From contig JAEZJK010000016.1 in assembly GCA_023415835.1 (NCBI GenBank), positions 1 through 64,000 of the forward strand: 64,000 bases of DNA, read 5' to 3'. The DNA comes from Bacillota bacterium (GTDB lineage: Bacteria > Bacillota > UBA4882 > UBA8346). A program made the translations under genes and the position numbers. The notes below the pieces were generated by a model that ran no database searches, had not been told where the DNA came from, and was given only the letters and a program-made list of their open reading frames with translations. Shown here piece by piece: positions 42,404 to 51,703 of the stretch. The first letter of the stretch is position 1. Every line of letters begins with the position of its first letter.

Positions 42404-43393
42404 TTAATCTAATGCTTTGTATATTTCAGTATCAATTTTTTGATCGGTTCCTACCCACTCACTGAAACTAACATTATAATTTCGGGCTTTATAATAACCG
42501 CCAATACGTAATACAATCGTAGTAAATCCGGAACGAATTCCTCCTGTACAATAAAGGATTACCTCATCAGACGGCTTAAATCCCATAGCTTCCACCTTGG
42601 CTCTGATTTGGGCCGGACTTAGGAGTGTCCCGTCTGCATTATAAAAATCTTTAAACCAGATGTGTTTGACTCCAGGGATTCTACCTTTTTGTTTTTCACC
42701 ATATACTTTTGTTCCGGCATATTCCTCATCTTCCCTGGTATCCAAAACGTTCACGGAACCAAGCTTTCTGGCCAGATATTGAGTATTTGCAAAGAGACCT
42801 AAATCCGGTACCGGGTTTGGACCAGTAACAGTTTTAATACTTGGTATATCTTTGGTTAATTTACCTCCGGCTTTAGTCCAGGACTTAATCCCGCCATTAA
42901 GTATATATGTATTCTTGAGGCCGAATACTCTGAATGTCCAAAGTTGTCGCCCTTCTTCACCCCATCCAGCTAGAGTATCGTTGTAAATCACCACCGGCTT
43001 AGTACCGTCTATTCCTAATGTTCCAAATTTCTTTTTTAATTCTTCGTTGGGAAGAATTTGAGCCCATCCTTTTTCACCCTGTTTCACGTTGACATTCGAC
43101 CAATCAGTCCAGTGTGATTGAACAGCGCCTGGCAAATGACCTTTGTTATACTCGTCTTTGGTGCGGGCATCAAGTACAATAACTCCTTGATAATTCTTTT
43201 TCAATTTCTCTACCGAATAAACATAACTGTCAAAGCGTTCCTTATCACCTTGAAGTTCTTTCCCCTCAATAGCGGGAAGTGGTTTGGCTTCATTACCTTT
43301 TCTGATCGTCCTGGAAGCATAGGTAATGTTAAAAAAAACACTGACCAAAATAATTAATGCAAATATTAGAGTTGAAATTTTAAATCTCTTCAT
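42404..43393 (-). CDS. Secreted two-domain rhodanese (thiosulfate sulfurtransferase-like)
   Basis: 329 residues. A Sec signal peptide lies at 1-27. Two rhodanese domains follow: 55-185, where the active-site cysteine position reads VIYNDTLAGWGEEG (no cysteine), and 205-325 with the catalytic VILYCTGGIRSGFT. Such degenerate/active tandems are standard for exported sulfurtransferases. AGAAGGAGAA precedes the ATG. It follows a consensus promoter and leads the arsenosugar-type operon, suggesting a sulfane-sulfur supply or detoxification step. Confidence 0.9.
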   Translation of the reverse strand: MKRFKISTLIFALIILVSVFFNITYASRTIRKGNEAKPLPAIEGKELQGDKERFDSYVYSVEKLKKNYQGVIVLDARTKDEYNKGHLPGAVQSHWTDWSNVNVKQGEKGWAQILPNEELKKKFGTLGIDGTKPVVIYNDTLAGWGEEGRQLWTFRVFGLKNTYILNGGIKSWTKAGGKLTKDIPSIKTVTGPNPVPDLGLFANTQYLARKLGSVNVLDTREDEEYAGTKVYGEKQKGRIPGVKHIWFKDFYNADGTLLSPAQIRAKVEAMGFKPSDEVILYCTGGIRSGFTTIVLRIGGYYKARNYNVSFSEWVGTDQKIDTEIYKALD

Positions 43394-43436
43394 TTGAATT
43401 CTCCTTCTGTTTTCAATCTCGGGTTTTTATAACTAT

Positions 43437-43490
43437 TCCTATAGGTTTAATATAGATTAAATTATAAAAGGTTTACCAACTTTCTGTCAA
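43437..43490 (-). promoter_or_regulatory. Sigma-A promoter of the rhodanese/ArsS operon with a downstream palindrome
   Basis: On the minus strand: TTGACA (43490-43485), 18-base spacer, TATAAT (43466-43461). The perfect palindrome CCTATAGG (43445-43438) lies about 10 bases after the expected start of transcription, a good place for a repressor. Confidence 0.8.
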
Positions 43491-43625
43491 GAGATTTTCG
43501 AAAAAATATTTCTTGTTTTCCTATCGATTTGGTAGGATATGACTTTAAAAATTTTTCTTTATTCTTGGATAATATTTCTTTTGGATCTGGCTTTTCATGA
43601 TGTTACAAACTTCACTATGCTATTT

Positions 43626-44797
43626 ACTCAACTTTCGCACCTTGAAAACCGAGTAAAAATGTTAACTTATAAAGGATATCAATCAAAGATGCACAAGAGT
43701 TGACAAATTGAGCCAAATAATATAAAAACACCTCTTCATTTGGTATAGTGGATTTGCTACAAACACTACCAACCATAAAGAAGAGGTGTCCTCTCCATGA
43801 TAGAACAAAACGGTCTTAGCAATCAACTACCAAATGAAATTAAAACAGCTTTCAATGAACTAAGAATCTTAGAGCATCTGAGGAATGCAGGCTTTAAAAA
43901 GAAATTTGGATTTACTTGTTCTTATCTGTTTCAAGTCGTTTTTACCTTGGTTTTTTATCATAAAAATTGGTTTCAATTGCTTCAAAGCAATAAGAATGAA
44001 TCATATCCCGGAAAAGATGCGGTTTATCGCTTTTTAAATCATTACGGTTATGCATGGCGGCGTTTCTTATCTTTCTTAAGTTCCGCCGTTATAATCAAAC
44101 CGCATAGTTTAACCAGTAAAGATGGATGTTTAATAGTTGATGATTCCATGTTTGACCGCAACCGGAGTAAATCCGTCGAACTGTTGGCCCGGTGCTTTGA
44201 TCATGCTAGAAATTGCTACTGTAAGGGATTTCGCAGGTTGACTCTTGGTTGGCCGGATGGAAAGACCTTTATTCCTTTAGACTTTGCCTTGCTTAGTTCA
44301 TCTAAATCCCAAATTAACGGTATTTCTGCCAATATCGATAAACGGTCCTTTGGATATAAAAGACGCTTGGAAGCTTTAAAATCGGCTCCGGAACTTATTC
44401 CGGAAATGATTCATCGTGCTTTAACTCAAGGAGTAACCGCTTCATATGTGCTCATGGATAGTTGGTTTACTTTTGCTCCATTAATCCAAAAGATTACTGG
44501 CCTTGGCCTTGATGTTATGGGAATGGTTAAGAACTCCAATCAACGCTATTTTGTTGGCAAACGTTCATTATCGCTCAAGGAACTATATGCGGTTGCTACT
44601 CCGGTATCCGGCAAAAAAGGAATCTTACGTTCCGTTCGAGTTCGGATGAGCCCTTATATTCCGGTGATTATCGTATTTGTGAGACATCGCACTCACAAGG
44701 ATGAATGGTTAGCCATCTTAAGCACAGATTGTTCTTTTGCTGGTTTGCCTAATTATATCAAGCTTTATCCGCCTGATTTAAACTGCGAAAGTTGAGT
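43626..44797 (+). mobile_element. Defective IS4-family element with intact ends
   Basis: 1172 bases bounded by perfect 14-bp inverted repeats ACTCAACTTTCGCA (43626-43639) and TGCGAAAGTTGAGT (44784-44797). No clear target duplication is seen in the flanks. The transposase inside is shortened so that its reading frame ends in the right repeat. It could be moved by a full-length relative elsewhere. Confidence 0.85.
43797..44795 (+). CDS. IS4 family transposase, C-terminally deleted
   Basis: 332 residues. Seen are an N-terminal DNA-binding part (1-110), the first catalytic aspartate in CLIVDDSMFDRNRS near 117, and a second in SYVLMDSWFTFAPL near 220. The region that should follow (the Y-x2-R-W-x2-E motif with the catalytic glutamate, roughly 100 residues) is gone: the frame goes from DEWLAILSTDC directly to FAGLPNYIKLYPP and stops in the terminal repeat. 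An internal deletion in frame is the simplest reading. Not expected to transpose by itself. ATG follows AAGAAGAGGTG. Confidence 0.85.
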   Translation: MIEQNGLSNQLPNEIKTAFNELRILEHLRNAGFKKKFGFTCSYLFQVVFTLVFYHKNWFQLLQSNKNESYPGKDAVYRFLNHYGYAWRRFLSFLSSAVIIKPHSLTSKDGCLIVDDSMFDRNRSKSVELLARCFDHARNCYCKGFRRLTLGWPDGKTFIPLDFALLSSSKSQINGISANIDKRSFGYKRRLEALKSAPELIPEMIHRALTQGVTASYVLMDSWFTFAPLIQKITGLGLDVMGMVKNSNQRYFVGKRSLSLKELYAVATPVSGKKGILRSVRVRMSPYIPVIIVFVRHRTHKDEWLAILSTDCSFAGLPNYIKLYPPDLNCES

Positions 44798-45122
44798 TAG
44801 ATACAAATAAAATTTAATCTTTTTTTGTCGATAAGTTAAATAAATTCATTAGTTGTTTAGATTCAGTTTTAGAAACTATAAAGAAAGATACTAATTTATT
44901 TTCGGGTAATCTTGACATAAATCTGTATTCTGAATATAAAATGCCAAGAAAATATCTTGTTTTATTCATAATGACCTAAATCATTAATGGATTTATAAAC
45001 GATTTGACTCTAATTATGTTGTTCATTTATTTAAACAAGATACTAAGGGGGCTAACCCTATAAATCTGAGTCAGCCCCCTTAGTATCACTTCAAAAACAA
45101 GTCTAAGATGTAATCTCACAGA
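44798..45122. other. Intergenic region, A/T-rich
   Basis: No gene seen between the IS4-type element and the pectate lyase gene. Its right end holds the terminator listed next. The rest is very A/T-rich. Confidence 0.5.
45040..45086 (-). terminator. Terminator of the pectate lyase gene
   Basis: A 13-bp perfect stem TACTAAGGGGGCT / AGCCCCCTTAGTA with a 19-nt loop, T-rich after the stem on the minus strand, 37 bases after the lyase stop codon. Confidence 0.85.
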
Positions 45123-46400
45123 TCAGATTTTGCCAACACCGGCATTATTGTTGACGGTGGATTTTACTGTCGAGACCGATTCTAAGGTATAAGCATAGGA
45201 CGGGGTGTAAGAACAAGTTGAACTTGTAGGCGTATTACCGGTGCAGTTGGTAAAGGTGTTATTGCGTACATCCCAGTAACCAATCACATCACTATCCAAG
45301 GAGCAAATTGGGTTGTTAACATTTACAAAGACATTATTCTCGACTCGTAATTTGGCGTTGATTCGAGAGTTTACAGCGCTGGTGGGAACATCGTAATAAT
45401 AGTTGTTGTAAATATGCCCTTGACCGCCCCGATACAACGGTAAACGGGAATTAATGTTGATAAAGGAATTATGGTGAGAAGTAAGTCTCCGGTCATTGGT
45501 ATCGCTTTCCGAAGAACCGCATAAGCTTGCTTTCCAACTGTCATGCAGTTTATTCCAGGAATAAGTTAGGTAGGAGGAGTCAGCTTTAGCATCCAACAAA
45601 GCGTCATAATAATCTTTGTCGACACCGTCAAATTGATTATATAATTCACAGTGGTCGACCCAGACATTAGTTACTGGACCTTCGATACTGATACAATCAT
45701 TGTCACCAGTGAGAACGTGGTGAATTTTTAAGTTACGCAGGATTACGTTGCTGGTACGCATCAGCTTGATACCGATACCGTTAAGTTCGCCTTTGGTGCC
45801 AACACCGATGATCGAGATATTGTTAACGTCTTTGACGTCGATCTTGCTTAAACCGCTGGAATTAGAGGTAGTAATCGTACCGTTTACATAGATGATTCTG
45901 GGTCCGCCCAATTTGATAGCAGCTTGCAAATCAGTACCGGTAGTTACGGTAACGGAAGTTCCGCCAGTTCCGCCGGTGTTGCCTCCGTTTAAGGTGGCGA
46001 ATCCAACCAAGTTAAAGTTGGCTGAACCGCTGCCGGATCCGGTTGTGGGAGTCGGTGTTGGAGTTGCCGAAGAACCGGAAGTCGGTGTTGGCGTCGGTGT
46101 AGCTGTCGAGCCCGACCCGTCGGTAACGACTACATCGTCAAACTTAACGGCAGTTTTCCAACCAATTAGGCCGGCCACGCCCGAGGTCAGTCCGGAGGCA
46201 GTGGTGGAAAGCGCTTGAGTGCCGTTGACATAAGCTGTCAGGGTAGTTCCGACGACATTTAGCTTAATTGTATACCAGGTGCCGGCGGTGAAGGTATAAC
46301 TGGTTGAAGCTAATACAGTAGTACTACCACTTATTTTTTTACGAAGTTCCAAAGTTCCGCTTTTAACGGCGACTGCATAATAATTATTTCCGTCCGTCAT
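45123..46400 (-). CDS. Pectate lyase (PL1-type) with N-terminal beta-domain, 5'-truncated
   Basis: 425 residues from the first usable ATG. Residues 1-95 are the end of a concanavalin-like beta-sandwich (SGTLELRKKISG, KLNVVGTTLTAYVNG, VKFDDVVVTDG), 96-130 a Thr/Pro linker, and 140-425 a parallel beta-helix of the pectate lyase superfamily with calcium/catalytic motifs (NVWVDHCELYNQFDG; LTSHHNSFININSRLPLYRGGQGHIYNN). The frame stays open upstream to 46523 and encodes more of the sandwich (WTDQSVQAKVKV), then stops at TGA in a different gene remnant. Signal peptide, start and ribosome site are missing, so export and expression are doubtful. Cleaves polygalacturonate by beta-elimination if expressed. 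Confidence 0.78.
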   Translation of the reverse strand: MTDGNNYYAVAVKSGTLELRKKISGSTTVLASTSYTFTAGTWYTIKLNVVGTTLTAYVNGTQALSTTASGLTSGVAGLIGWKTAVKFDDVVVTDGSGSTATPTPTPTSGSSATPTPTPTTGSGSGSANFNLVGFATLNGGNTGGTGGTSVTVTTGTDLQAAIKLGGPRIIYVNGTITTSNSSGLSKIDVKDVNNISIIGVGTKGELNGIGIKLMRTSNVILRNLKIHHVLTGDNDCISIEGPVTNVWVDHCELYNQFDGVDKDYYDALLDAKADSSYLTYSWNKLHDSWKASLCGSSESDTNDRRLTSHHNSFININSRLPLYRGGQGHIYNNYYYDVPTSAVNSRINAKLRVENNVFVNVNNPICSLDSDVIGYWDVRNNTFTNCTGNTPTSSTCSYTPSYAYTLESVSTVKSTVNNNAGVGKI

Positions 46401-46492
46401 CCGGGCGCAAACTAAAACAGAGTTAGAGCTGTTGAAACTAACAACTTTGACTTTGGCCTGTACTGATTGATCAGTCCAAGTCGTAGAGGTAT

Positions 46493-46966
46493 TTAACCAA
46501 GCCCGACCTTCTTCACATTGGCATCAATACCACGGCTGTCACAATCAAACCCCATAAATGGGGCTAAAAACAATTCGCGTATAATGGTTAGCCGTATATT
46601 AAAAAGACTTATCTCTTGGCGGTCGTCATTCTTAAAAACTTCCAAATGGGGTTTGGTTCTTTCATTGATTAGCCGTTCAATCTCCCGATTTTCCAGTTTA
46701 AATGTATTAACGGGATGTCCGGGGATTTCTTCAGGTTGATTGGCACGATGGATCTCCTCAATTGTATCCAAATTAATCACTTTCATAGCCGAAGAAAATT
46801 CTTGGAAATATTGACTTAAACAATCGATGAATCCCGAAGTTATAACAGTTGGATCGGGAAATCCCTTGACCCGGCTCGATCTGAATGATAAACTTTTACT
46901 GGATAATAAATTATAGGAGTAACCCATGTACGCCCATATTCGCTTAAGATAAAAGACGCAGAACAA
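46493..46966 (-). pseudogene. DUF438-domain protein remnant
   Basis: 157 open codons. The middle (about 66-115) reads TIEEIHRANQPEEIPGHPVN, then TFKLENREIERLI and KPHLEVFKND, very close to DUF438 proteins (a family tied to hemerythrin and PAS domains). The parts before and after do not match that family, and the expected hemerythrin-like histidines are absent; the reading frame ends while overlapping the truncated pectate lyase frame. I read this as a chimera of gene fragments produced by rearrangement. No ribosome site at the first ATG. Confidence 0.5.
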
Positions 46967-47460
46967 ACTTGATTGGCTCGGTCCGGCAATAAATACTTGA
47001 GTTTAGTCGTGTTGCATTTTTTTACCTTTAGTAAGTAACACGGCATTCGATTAATTTCAGGTTTAAGTCTCTAAGGTTATAATTCGCTAAAAGGTAACCA
47101 AAATACAATCAAGCTGCGCCTTTGAGACAATTAAGTTCTGCACTTATTTCCAAACCCCAGATCAAACATCAGGGTATTTTTTATTGCCTCGATCCTAAAA
47201 ATGATGATTAATCGAAATGGGAGGAAATTGTGGTGATAGAAAAAAGTTTATTTTAAAGCTTGGTAGTGTCTCATAGAGTCATTCCGACTAACTTTCTAGT
47301 TGGTACATAAATTGGGTCAGGTCAATATAACCCAGATAACTCATCACTAATCAGAGCAGGAATTGGAAAACAAATGGCGAAGATAAAAAAGTTTCAATCT
47401 AAATTGAGATAGATTTCAACTATACCTACATCTATAATACATTAAAGGTGCGTTCATTAA
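46967..47460. other. Non-coding region before metF
   Basis: About 490 bases without a supported gene. At 47220-47256 a ribosome-like GGGAGG is followed by GTGGTGATAGAAAAAAG and a quick TAA: an 8-codon frame that may be the remains of a gene start. The section just before metF is A/T-rich; no clear promoter or riboswitch was found. Confidence 0.5.
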
Positions 47461-48336
47461 ATGTTCATCAAATCTTTATACCAGCAAAAAAAACCGGTCC
47501 TTTCCTTCGAAATCTTCCCCCCCAAGCCGGAATACCCATTGGAAACCGTATTTCAGACCATAGAGGGGTTAAAGGACTTAAAGCCCGATTTTATCAGTGT
47601 GACCTACGGGGCGGGCGGATCGAACCGGGGCCGGACCATAGAGATCGCTTCCCGAATTAAGAAAACTTACGGAATTGAGACTGTGGCTCATTTGACCTGC
47701 GTGGGCCATTCCCCGGCGGAACTGAATCAAGTTATCGCTCAAATGAAAGCCGAAGGGATCGAGAACATCCTGGCTTTGAGGGGCGATCCGCCGCGGGATC
47801 AACCGGATTTTACTTTTCAACCCGGAAATTATCAATATGCAGTGGAATTGGTTCAACATATCCATAAACATAACGGCTTTTGCGTCGGCGCCGCCGCTTA
47901 TGCGGAAGGGCATGTCGATAGCAGGTGCTGGCAAGACGATTGGAACCATCTCCGTTCTAAAGTCGAGGCCGGAGTGGATTTCTTATTAACACAGTTATAC
48001 TTCGATAACCGGGTTTTTTATAATTTTAAAGAGAGTTTGCTGCGGATGGGAGTCACAGTCCCGGTTTCGCCAGGAATCATGCCGATTTTGAACCCTAGTC
48101 AGATTAAAAGAATGATTTACCTCTCCTGGGCCTCGCTTCCGGCCAAATTATTACTACTTTTCGATAAGTACGGCGATCAGCCGGAGGAGTTCGAGAAGGC
48201 CGGGATCGACTATGCCACCAATCAGATTAACGATTTGATTGAAAACGGGGTTGAGGGGATTCACCTTTGCACCATGAACCGGGTGGAACAGACCCGGAAG
48301 ATTATAAATAATCTGAGGATGGGTAATAGAGTATGA
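47461..48336 (+). CDS. metF: Methylenetetrahydrofolate reductase
   Basis: 291 residues, a single TIM-barrel domain. Reduces 5,10-methylene-THF to 5-methyl-THF with FAD, feeding methionine synthesis and possibly acetogenic one-carbon flow. Motifs: FEIFPPKPEY with the catalytic glutamate near 17, SVTYGAGGSNRGRTI near 46, LALRGDPPRDQP near 100, and FLLTQLYFDN near 178. Its stop overlaps the rpiA start (ATGA). No MetV zinc partner gene is adjacent. First gene of the metF-rpiA-gyrA run. Confidence 0.93.
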   Translation: MFIKSLYQQKKPVLSFEIFPPKPEYPLETVFQTIEGLKDLKPDFISVTYGAGGSNRGRTIEIASRIKKTYGIETVAHLTCVGHSPAELNQVIAQMKAEGIENILALRGDPPRDQPDFTFQPGNYQYAVELVQHIHKHNGFCVGAAAYAEGHVDSRCWQDDWNHLRSKVEAGVDFLLTQLYFDNRVFYNFKESLLRMGVTVPVSPGIMPILNPSQIKRMIYLSWASLPAKLLLLFDKYGDQPEEFEKAGIDYATNQINDLIENGVEGIHLCTMNRVEQTRKIINNLRMGNRV

Positions 48337-49049
48337 AAAACAGCGATACTAATAAAGAATTAAAAAAACTAGTCGGAACCGCCGCCGCCGGGTTAATCAA
48401 AGATGGGATGACTTGCGGGATCGGCACCGGTTCAACGGTTGTATTTCTGATTGAGGAATTAGGCCGGAGAAATAAGGAAGAAAAATTAGAAATTATCGGG
48501 GTTCCGACTTCTTTCCAGTCAAAAATCCTCTGTCAGGCTAATGGGATTAAAATAAAAGATCCCCAAGATTGTACGGAACTGGATCTGGCAATCGACGGCG
48601 CTGATGAAGTTGACCCTGAACTAAATGCTATTAAAGGCGGAGGGGCGGCCCATACTCGGGAAAAAATCGTGGCGGCAATGGCGAAACAGTTTGTGATCAT
48701 TGTGGATGACTCCAAACTGGTCCCGGAGTTGGGGACAGCTTTTCCGGTCCCGGTTGAAATAATCCCGTCCGCCCTTGGATTTGTAAGCGAACAAATCCGG
48801 GAATGGGGCGGAGAGCCCCAACTACGGATGGGGATCCGCAAAGACGGGCCTGTGGTTACCGATAACGGCCAGTTCGTACTCGACCTTAGGTTTAAGGCTG
48901 GAACCGATTTGCGGGAGATCGACGCCCGGCTGCACCAACTGCCGGGAGTAGTCGAAACCGGCCTTTTTTATGGCCTGGCCAAGCAAGTTTTAGTGGGATC
49001 TGGAAAAGATATGACGGTGGAGATTAAGACGAGGTGTAACCATGGCTGA
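48333..49049 (+). CDS. rpiA: Ribose-5-phosphate isomerase A
   Basis: 238 residues, normal length. Interconverts ribose-5-phosphate and ribulose-5-phosphate in the pentose phosphate pathway. Motifs: [16 protein letters not shown] near 29-44, [29 protein letters not shown] near 84-112 with the catalytic aspartate and glutamate, and [15 protein letters not shown] near 124. Overlaps metF by 4 bases and gyrA by 8, so the three are translationally coupled. Confidence 0.95.
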   Translation: MKNSDTNKELKKLVGTAAAGLIKDGMTCGIGTGSTVVFLIEELGRRNKEEKLEIIGVPTSFQSKILCQANGIKIKDPQDCTELDLAIDGADEVDPELNAIKGGGAAHTREKIVAAMAKQFVIIVDDSKLVPELGTAFPVPVEIIPSALGFVSEQIREWGGEPQLRMGIRKDGPVVTDNGQFVLDLRFKAGTDLREIDARLHQLPGVVETGLFYGLAKQVLVGSGKDMTVEIKTRCNHG

Positions 49050-51495
49050 ATTGACTGATGGAAAGATTGTCCCTGTAATCCTGGAAGAGGAGATGAAAAA
49101 GTCCTTTCTTGATTACGCGATGAGCGTAATTTTAGACCGGGCGTTGCCGGATGTCCGGGACGGTTTAAAACCGGTGCATCGCCGGATTCTGTATGGCATG
49201 TACGAATCGGGGACGACCCCGGACAAGCCTTATCGAAAATCAGCCCGTATTGTCGGCGATGTAATGGGACGTTATCATCCCCACGGGGATGCGGCAATTT
49301 ATGATACCATGGTCCGGATGGCTCAGGACTTTTCTTATCGGCATATGTTAGTTGACGGGCATGGCAATTTTGGATCGGTTGACGGCGATTCGGCGGCGGC
49401 GATGCGTTATACCGAAGTCCGCATGTCGAAACTGGCCATGGAGATGTTGCGTGATATCGACAAGAAAACTGTAGATTTTAAACCTAATTTTGATGAAAGC
49501 ATGGAAGAGCCGGTGGTCATCCCCTCCCGTTTTCCCAATCTGTTAGTTAACGGCTCTTCAGGGATTGCGGTGGGTATGGCTACCAATATTCCCCCTCATA
49601 ATCTGGGTGAAGTCATTGACGGAGCAGTACAACTCATCGACAATCCGGAACTGGAGGATAAAGAATTACTAAAAATAGTGAAGGGTCCGGATTTCCCAAC
49701 CGGGGGCATTATTCTGGGCCGGTCCGGGATTAAAAACGCTTACTCAACAGGGAGAGGCTCGATCAAGGTCCGCGCTAAGGTAAAGATCGAGGAAATGAGC
49801 AATAACAAACACCGGATCATTGTCAACGAAATACCCTACCAAGTCAATAAAGCCCGTTTAGTTGAACAAATAGCGGGCTTAGTAAGGGACAAAACGATTG
49901 ACGGGATAACCGACCTGCGTGACGAATCCGACCGGAATGGAATGCGAATCGTTATTGAGTTGCGGCGCGATGTCAACCCGAATATAATCTTGAACCAGCT
50001 TTTCAAACATACGACGATGCAGCAAAGCTTCGGCGTAAACATGATGGTCCTGGTCAACAATGAACCTAAAATCTCAACGTTACGGGAGATATTACATTAT
50101 TACCTGGAACATCAAAAGGAAGTAGTTACCCGGAGGACCCAATTCGATCTGGCTAAGGCCGAGGACAGGGCGCACATTTTAGAGGGTTTAAGGATTGCCC
50201 TGGATCATATCGATGAAGTGATCAACTTGATTCGCTCATCCCGGACGGTGGAGATCGCCCGGGAAGGTTTAATGGCCAAATTTGGGCTCTCCGAGAAGCA
50301 GGCTCAAGCAATTTTAGATATGAGGCTGCAACGTTTGACCGGTTTGGAACGGGACAAGATTGAGTCCGAATATGCCGAACTACAGAAACTCATCGCCTAT
50401 TATCGCGATTTATTATCTGATGTGCATAAGATCATGCTGGTGATTAAGAATGAACTACTAGAAATTAAGGAAAAATACGCTGATCCGAGGCGAACCGAGA
50501 TTACCGCCGGGGAGAATGAAGAATTCGCGGTGGAAGACTTAATCGCCGACGAAGATATTGTAGTAACCATAACCCATTTCGGCTATATTAAACGCATCCC
50601 GGTAACCACTTACCGGAGCCAACGCCGGGGCGGACGTGGGATTACCGCAATTTCCACCAAAGAAGAAGATTTCGTGGAGCATCTATTTATCACCTCCACT
50701 CATCAAACAATTCTCTTCTTTACCAATCAAGGCCGGGTCTATCGCCTGAAGGGGCATGAGATCCCGGAGGCGGGAAGGCAAGCCCGGGGCACAGCTATAA
50801 TCAACCTGATTCAGGTGGAACCGGGTGAGCGGATTAATGCAGTGATTCCAATCAAAGATTTCGAAAGTGAAAGCTTCCTCTTTATGTGCACCAGAAGAGG
50901 GATCGTCAAGAAGACCGCTCTGACTGAATTTCAGACCAGCCGTAAAGGGGGGCTGATCGGGATAAACCTCGATGAACAGGATGAATTGATTGAAGTTAAA
51001 CTTACCGATGGCAGCCAAGAAGTAATTATCGTGACGGAACACGGACAATCAATCCGTTTCCCGGAAACAGACGTCCGGGCTTTGGGACGGGCCGCGCGGG
51101 GGATTAAAGGGATCACTCTGGCGCCGAATGATTCGGTGGTCGGGATGGATATTCCCCGGGAGCGGGCGGACTTACTGGTGATAACCTCTGCCGGGATCGG
51201 CAAACGGACCGCCCTCTCCGAGTACCGGATCCAGTCCCGGGGCGGTAAAGGGATCAAAACCATGAAACTCACTAAGAAACACGGATTAATTGTTGGAATC
51301 AAGGTGGTATCGGAAAGCGATGAGTTAATGGTGATTACCGCCGAAGGAGTAATCATTCGCACCAAAGTCCAGGACATTTCGGAGACCGGCCGCGACACCC
51401 AAGGGGTCAAAATTATGAAGCCGGATGAAAACGACCGGATTGTGGCATTGGCTAGGGTCATCGGTGAGGATAAGGAAGTTGATAAAGAAGCATAA
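49042..51495 (+). CDS. gyrA: DNA gyrase subunit A
   Basis: 817 residues. N-terminal breakage-reunion domain (1-500) with the catalytic tyrosine in [10 protein letters not shown] (Tyr123), and a C-terminal beta-pinwheel (505-810) with the GyrA box QRRGGRG near 535, which marks gyrase and not ParC. With GyrB it introduces negative supercoils. In the quinolone region the residue at the E. coli Ser83 position is Ala84, and Asp87 is kept as Asp88. It starts inside rpiA after GAGGTG; gyrB is not adjacent. Confidence 0.95.
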   Translation: MAELTDGKIVPVILEEEMKKSFLDYAMSVILDRALPDVRDGLKPVHRRILYGMYESGTTPDKPYRKSARIVGDVMGRYHPHGDAAIYDTMVRMAQDFSYRHMLVDGHGNFGSVDGDSAAAMRYTEVRMSKLAMEMLRDIDKKTVDFKPNFDESMEEPVVIPSRFPNLLVNGSSGIAVGMATNIPPHNLGEVIDGAVQLIDNPELEDKELLKIVKGPDFPTGGIILGRSGIKNAYSTGRGSIKVRAKVKIEEMSNNKHRIIVNEIPYQVNKARLVEQIAGLVRDKTIDGITDLRDESDRNGMRIVIELRRDVNPNIILNQLFKHTTMQQSFGVNMMVLVNNEPKISTLREILHYYLEHQKEVVTRRTQFDLAKAEDRAHILEGLRIALDHIDEVINLIRSSRTVEIAREGLMAKFGLSEKQAQAILDMRLQRLTGLERDKIESEYAELQKLIAYYRDLLSDVHKIMLVIKNELLEIKEKYADPRRTEITAGENEEFAVEDLIADEDIVVTITHFGYIKRIPVTTYRSQRRGGRGITAISTKEEDFVEHLFITSTHQTILFFTNQGRVYRLKGHEIPEAGRQARGTAIINLIQVEPGERINAVIPIKDFESESFLFMCTRRGIVKKTALTEFQTSRKGGLIGINLDEQDELIEVKLTDGSQEVIIVTEHGQSIRFPETDVRALGRAARGIKGITLAPNDSVVGMDIPRERADLLVITSAGIGKRTALSEYRIQSRGGKGIKTMKLTKKHGLIVGIKVVSESDELMVITAEGVIIRTKVQDISETGRDTQGVKIMKPDENDRIVALARVIGEDKEVDKEA

Positions 51496-51506
51496 AGGGA
51501 CTATAT

Positions 51507-51604
51507 CTACTTCGGTAAATTCAGTATTATAAAGCGTTTTAAAAATAATCGCGAACGGTTTAGCGCGTTATTTTTAAAACGTTAGTTCAAATTTACCGAA
51601 GTAG
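51507..51604. repeat. 98-bp nested palindromic element between gyrA and pdxS
   Basis: Outer arms CTACTTCGGTAAATT / AATTTACCGAAGTAG (15 bp, perfect), inner arms CGTTTTAAAAATAA / TTATTTTTAAAACG (14 bp, perfect), and a central CGCG/CGCG. The arms are separated by short unpaired spacers, so the whole can fold as a long broken hairpin. No second copy was seen in the window. It could be a miniature mobile element or a processing/termination structure after gyrA. Confidence 0.75.
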
Positions 51605-51703
51605 AATTATATTAAATTTTGTTTACAGAAAGCTAATCTATTGCGCCTAGAAAACAGTTGCGTTAAAATAAGTGAAAAAAGACGGACCGGAGGATTCTTA
51701 ACA

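Noticed and set aside
42404..43393. First rhodanese domain as an active sulfurtransferase
   Set aside because: The catalytic cysteine position reads N-D-T; only the second domain has the CxxGxRSG loop.
46840..47046. 68-codon minus-strand frame beside the DUF438 remnant
   Set aside because: No ribosome site, no recognisable motif, overlaps the remnant in another frame.
47220..47256. Leader peptide before metF
   Set aside because: GGGAGG and an 8-codon frame exist, but there is no regulatory codon run and no terminator/antiterminator pair; more likely decayed sequence.
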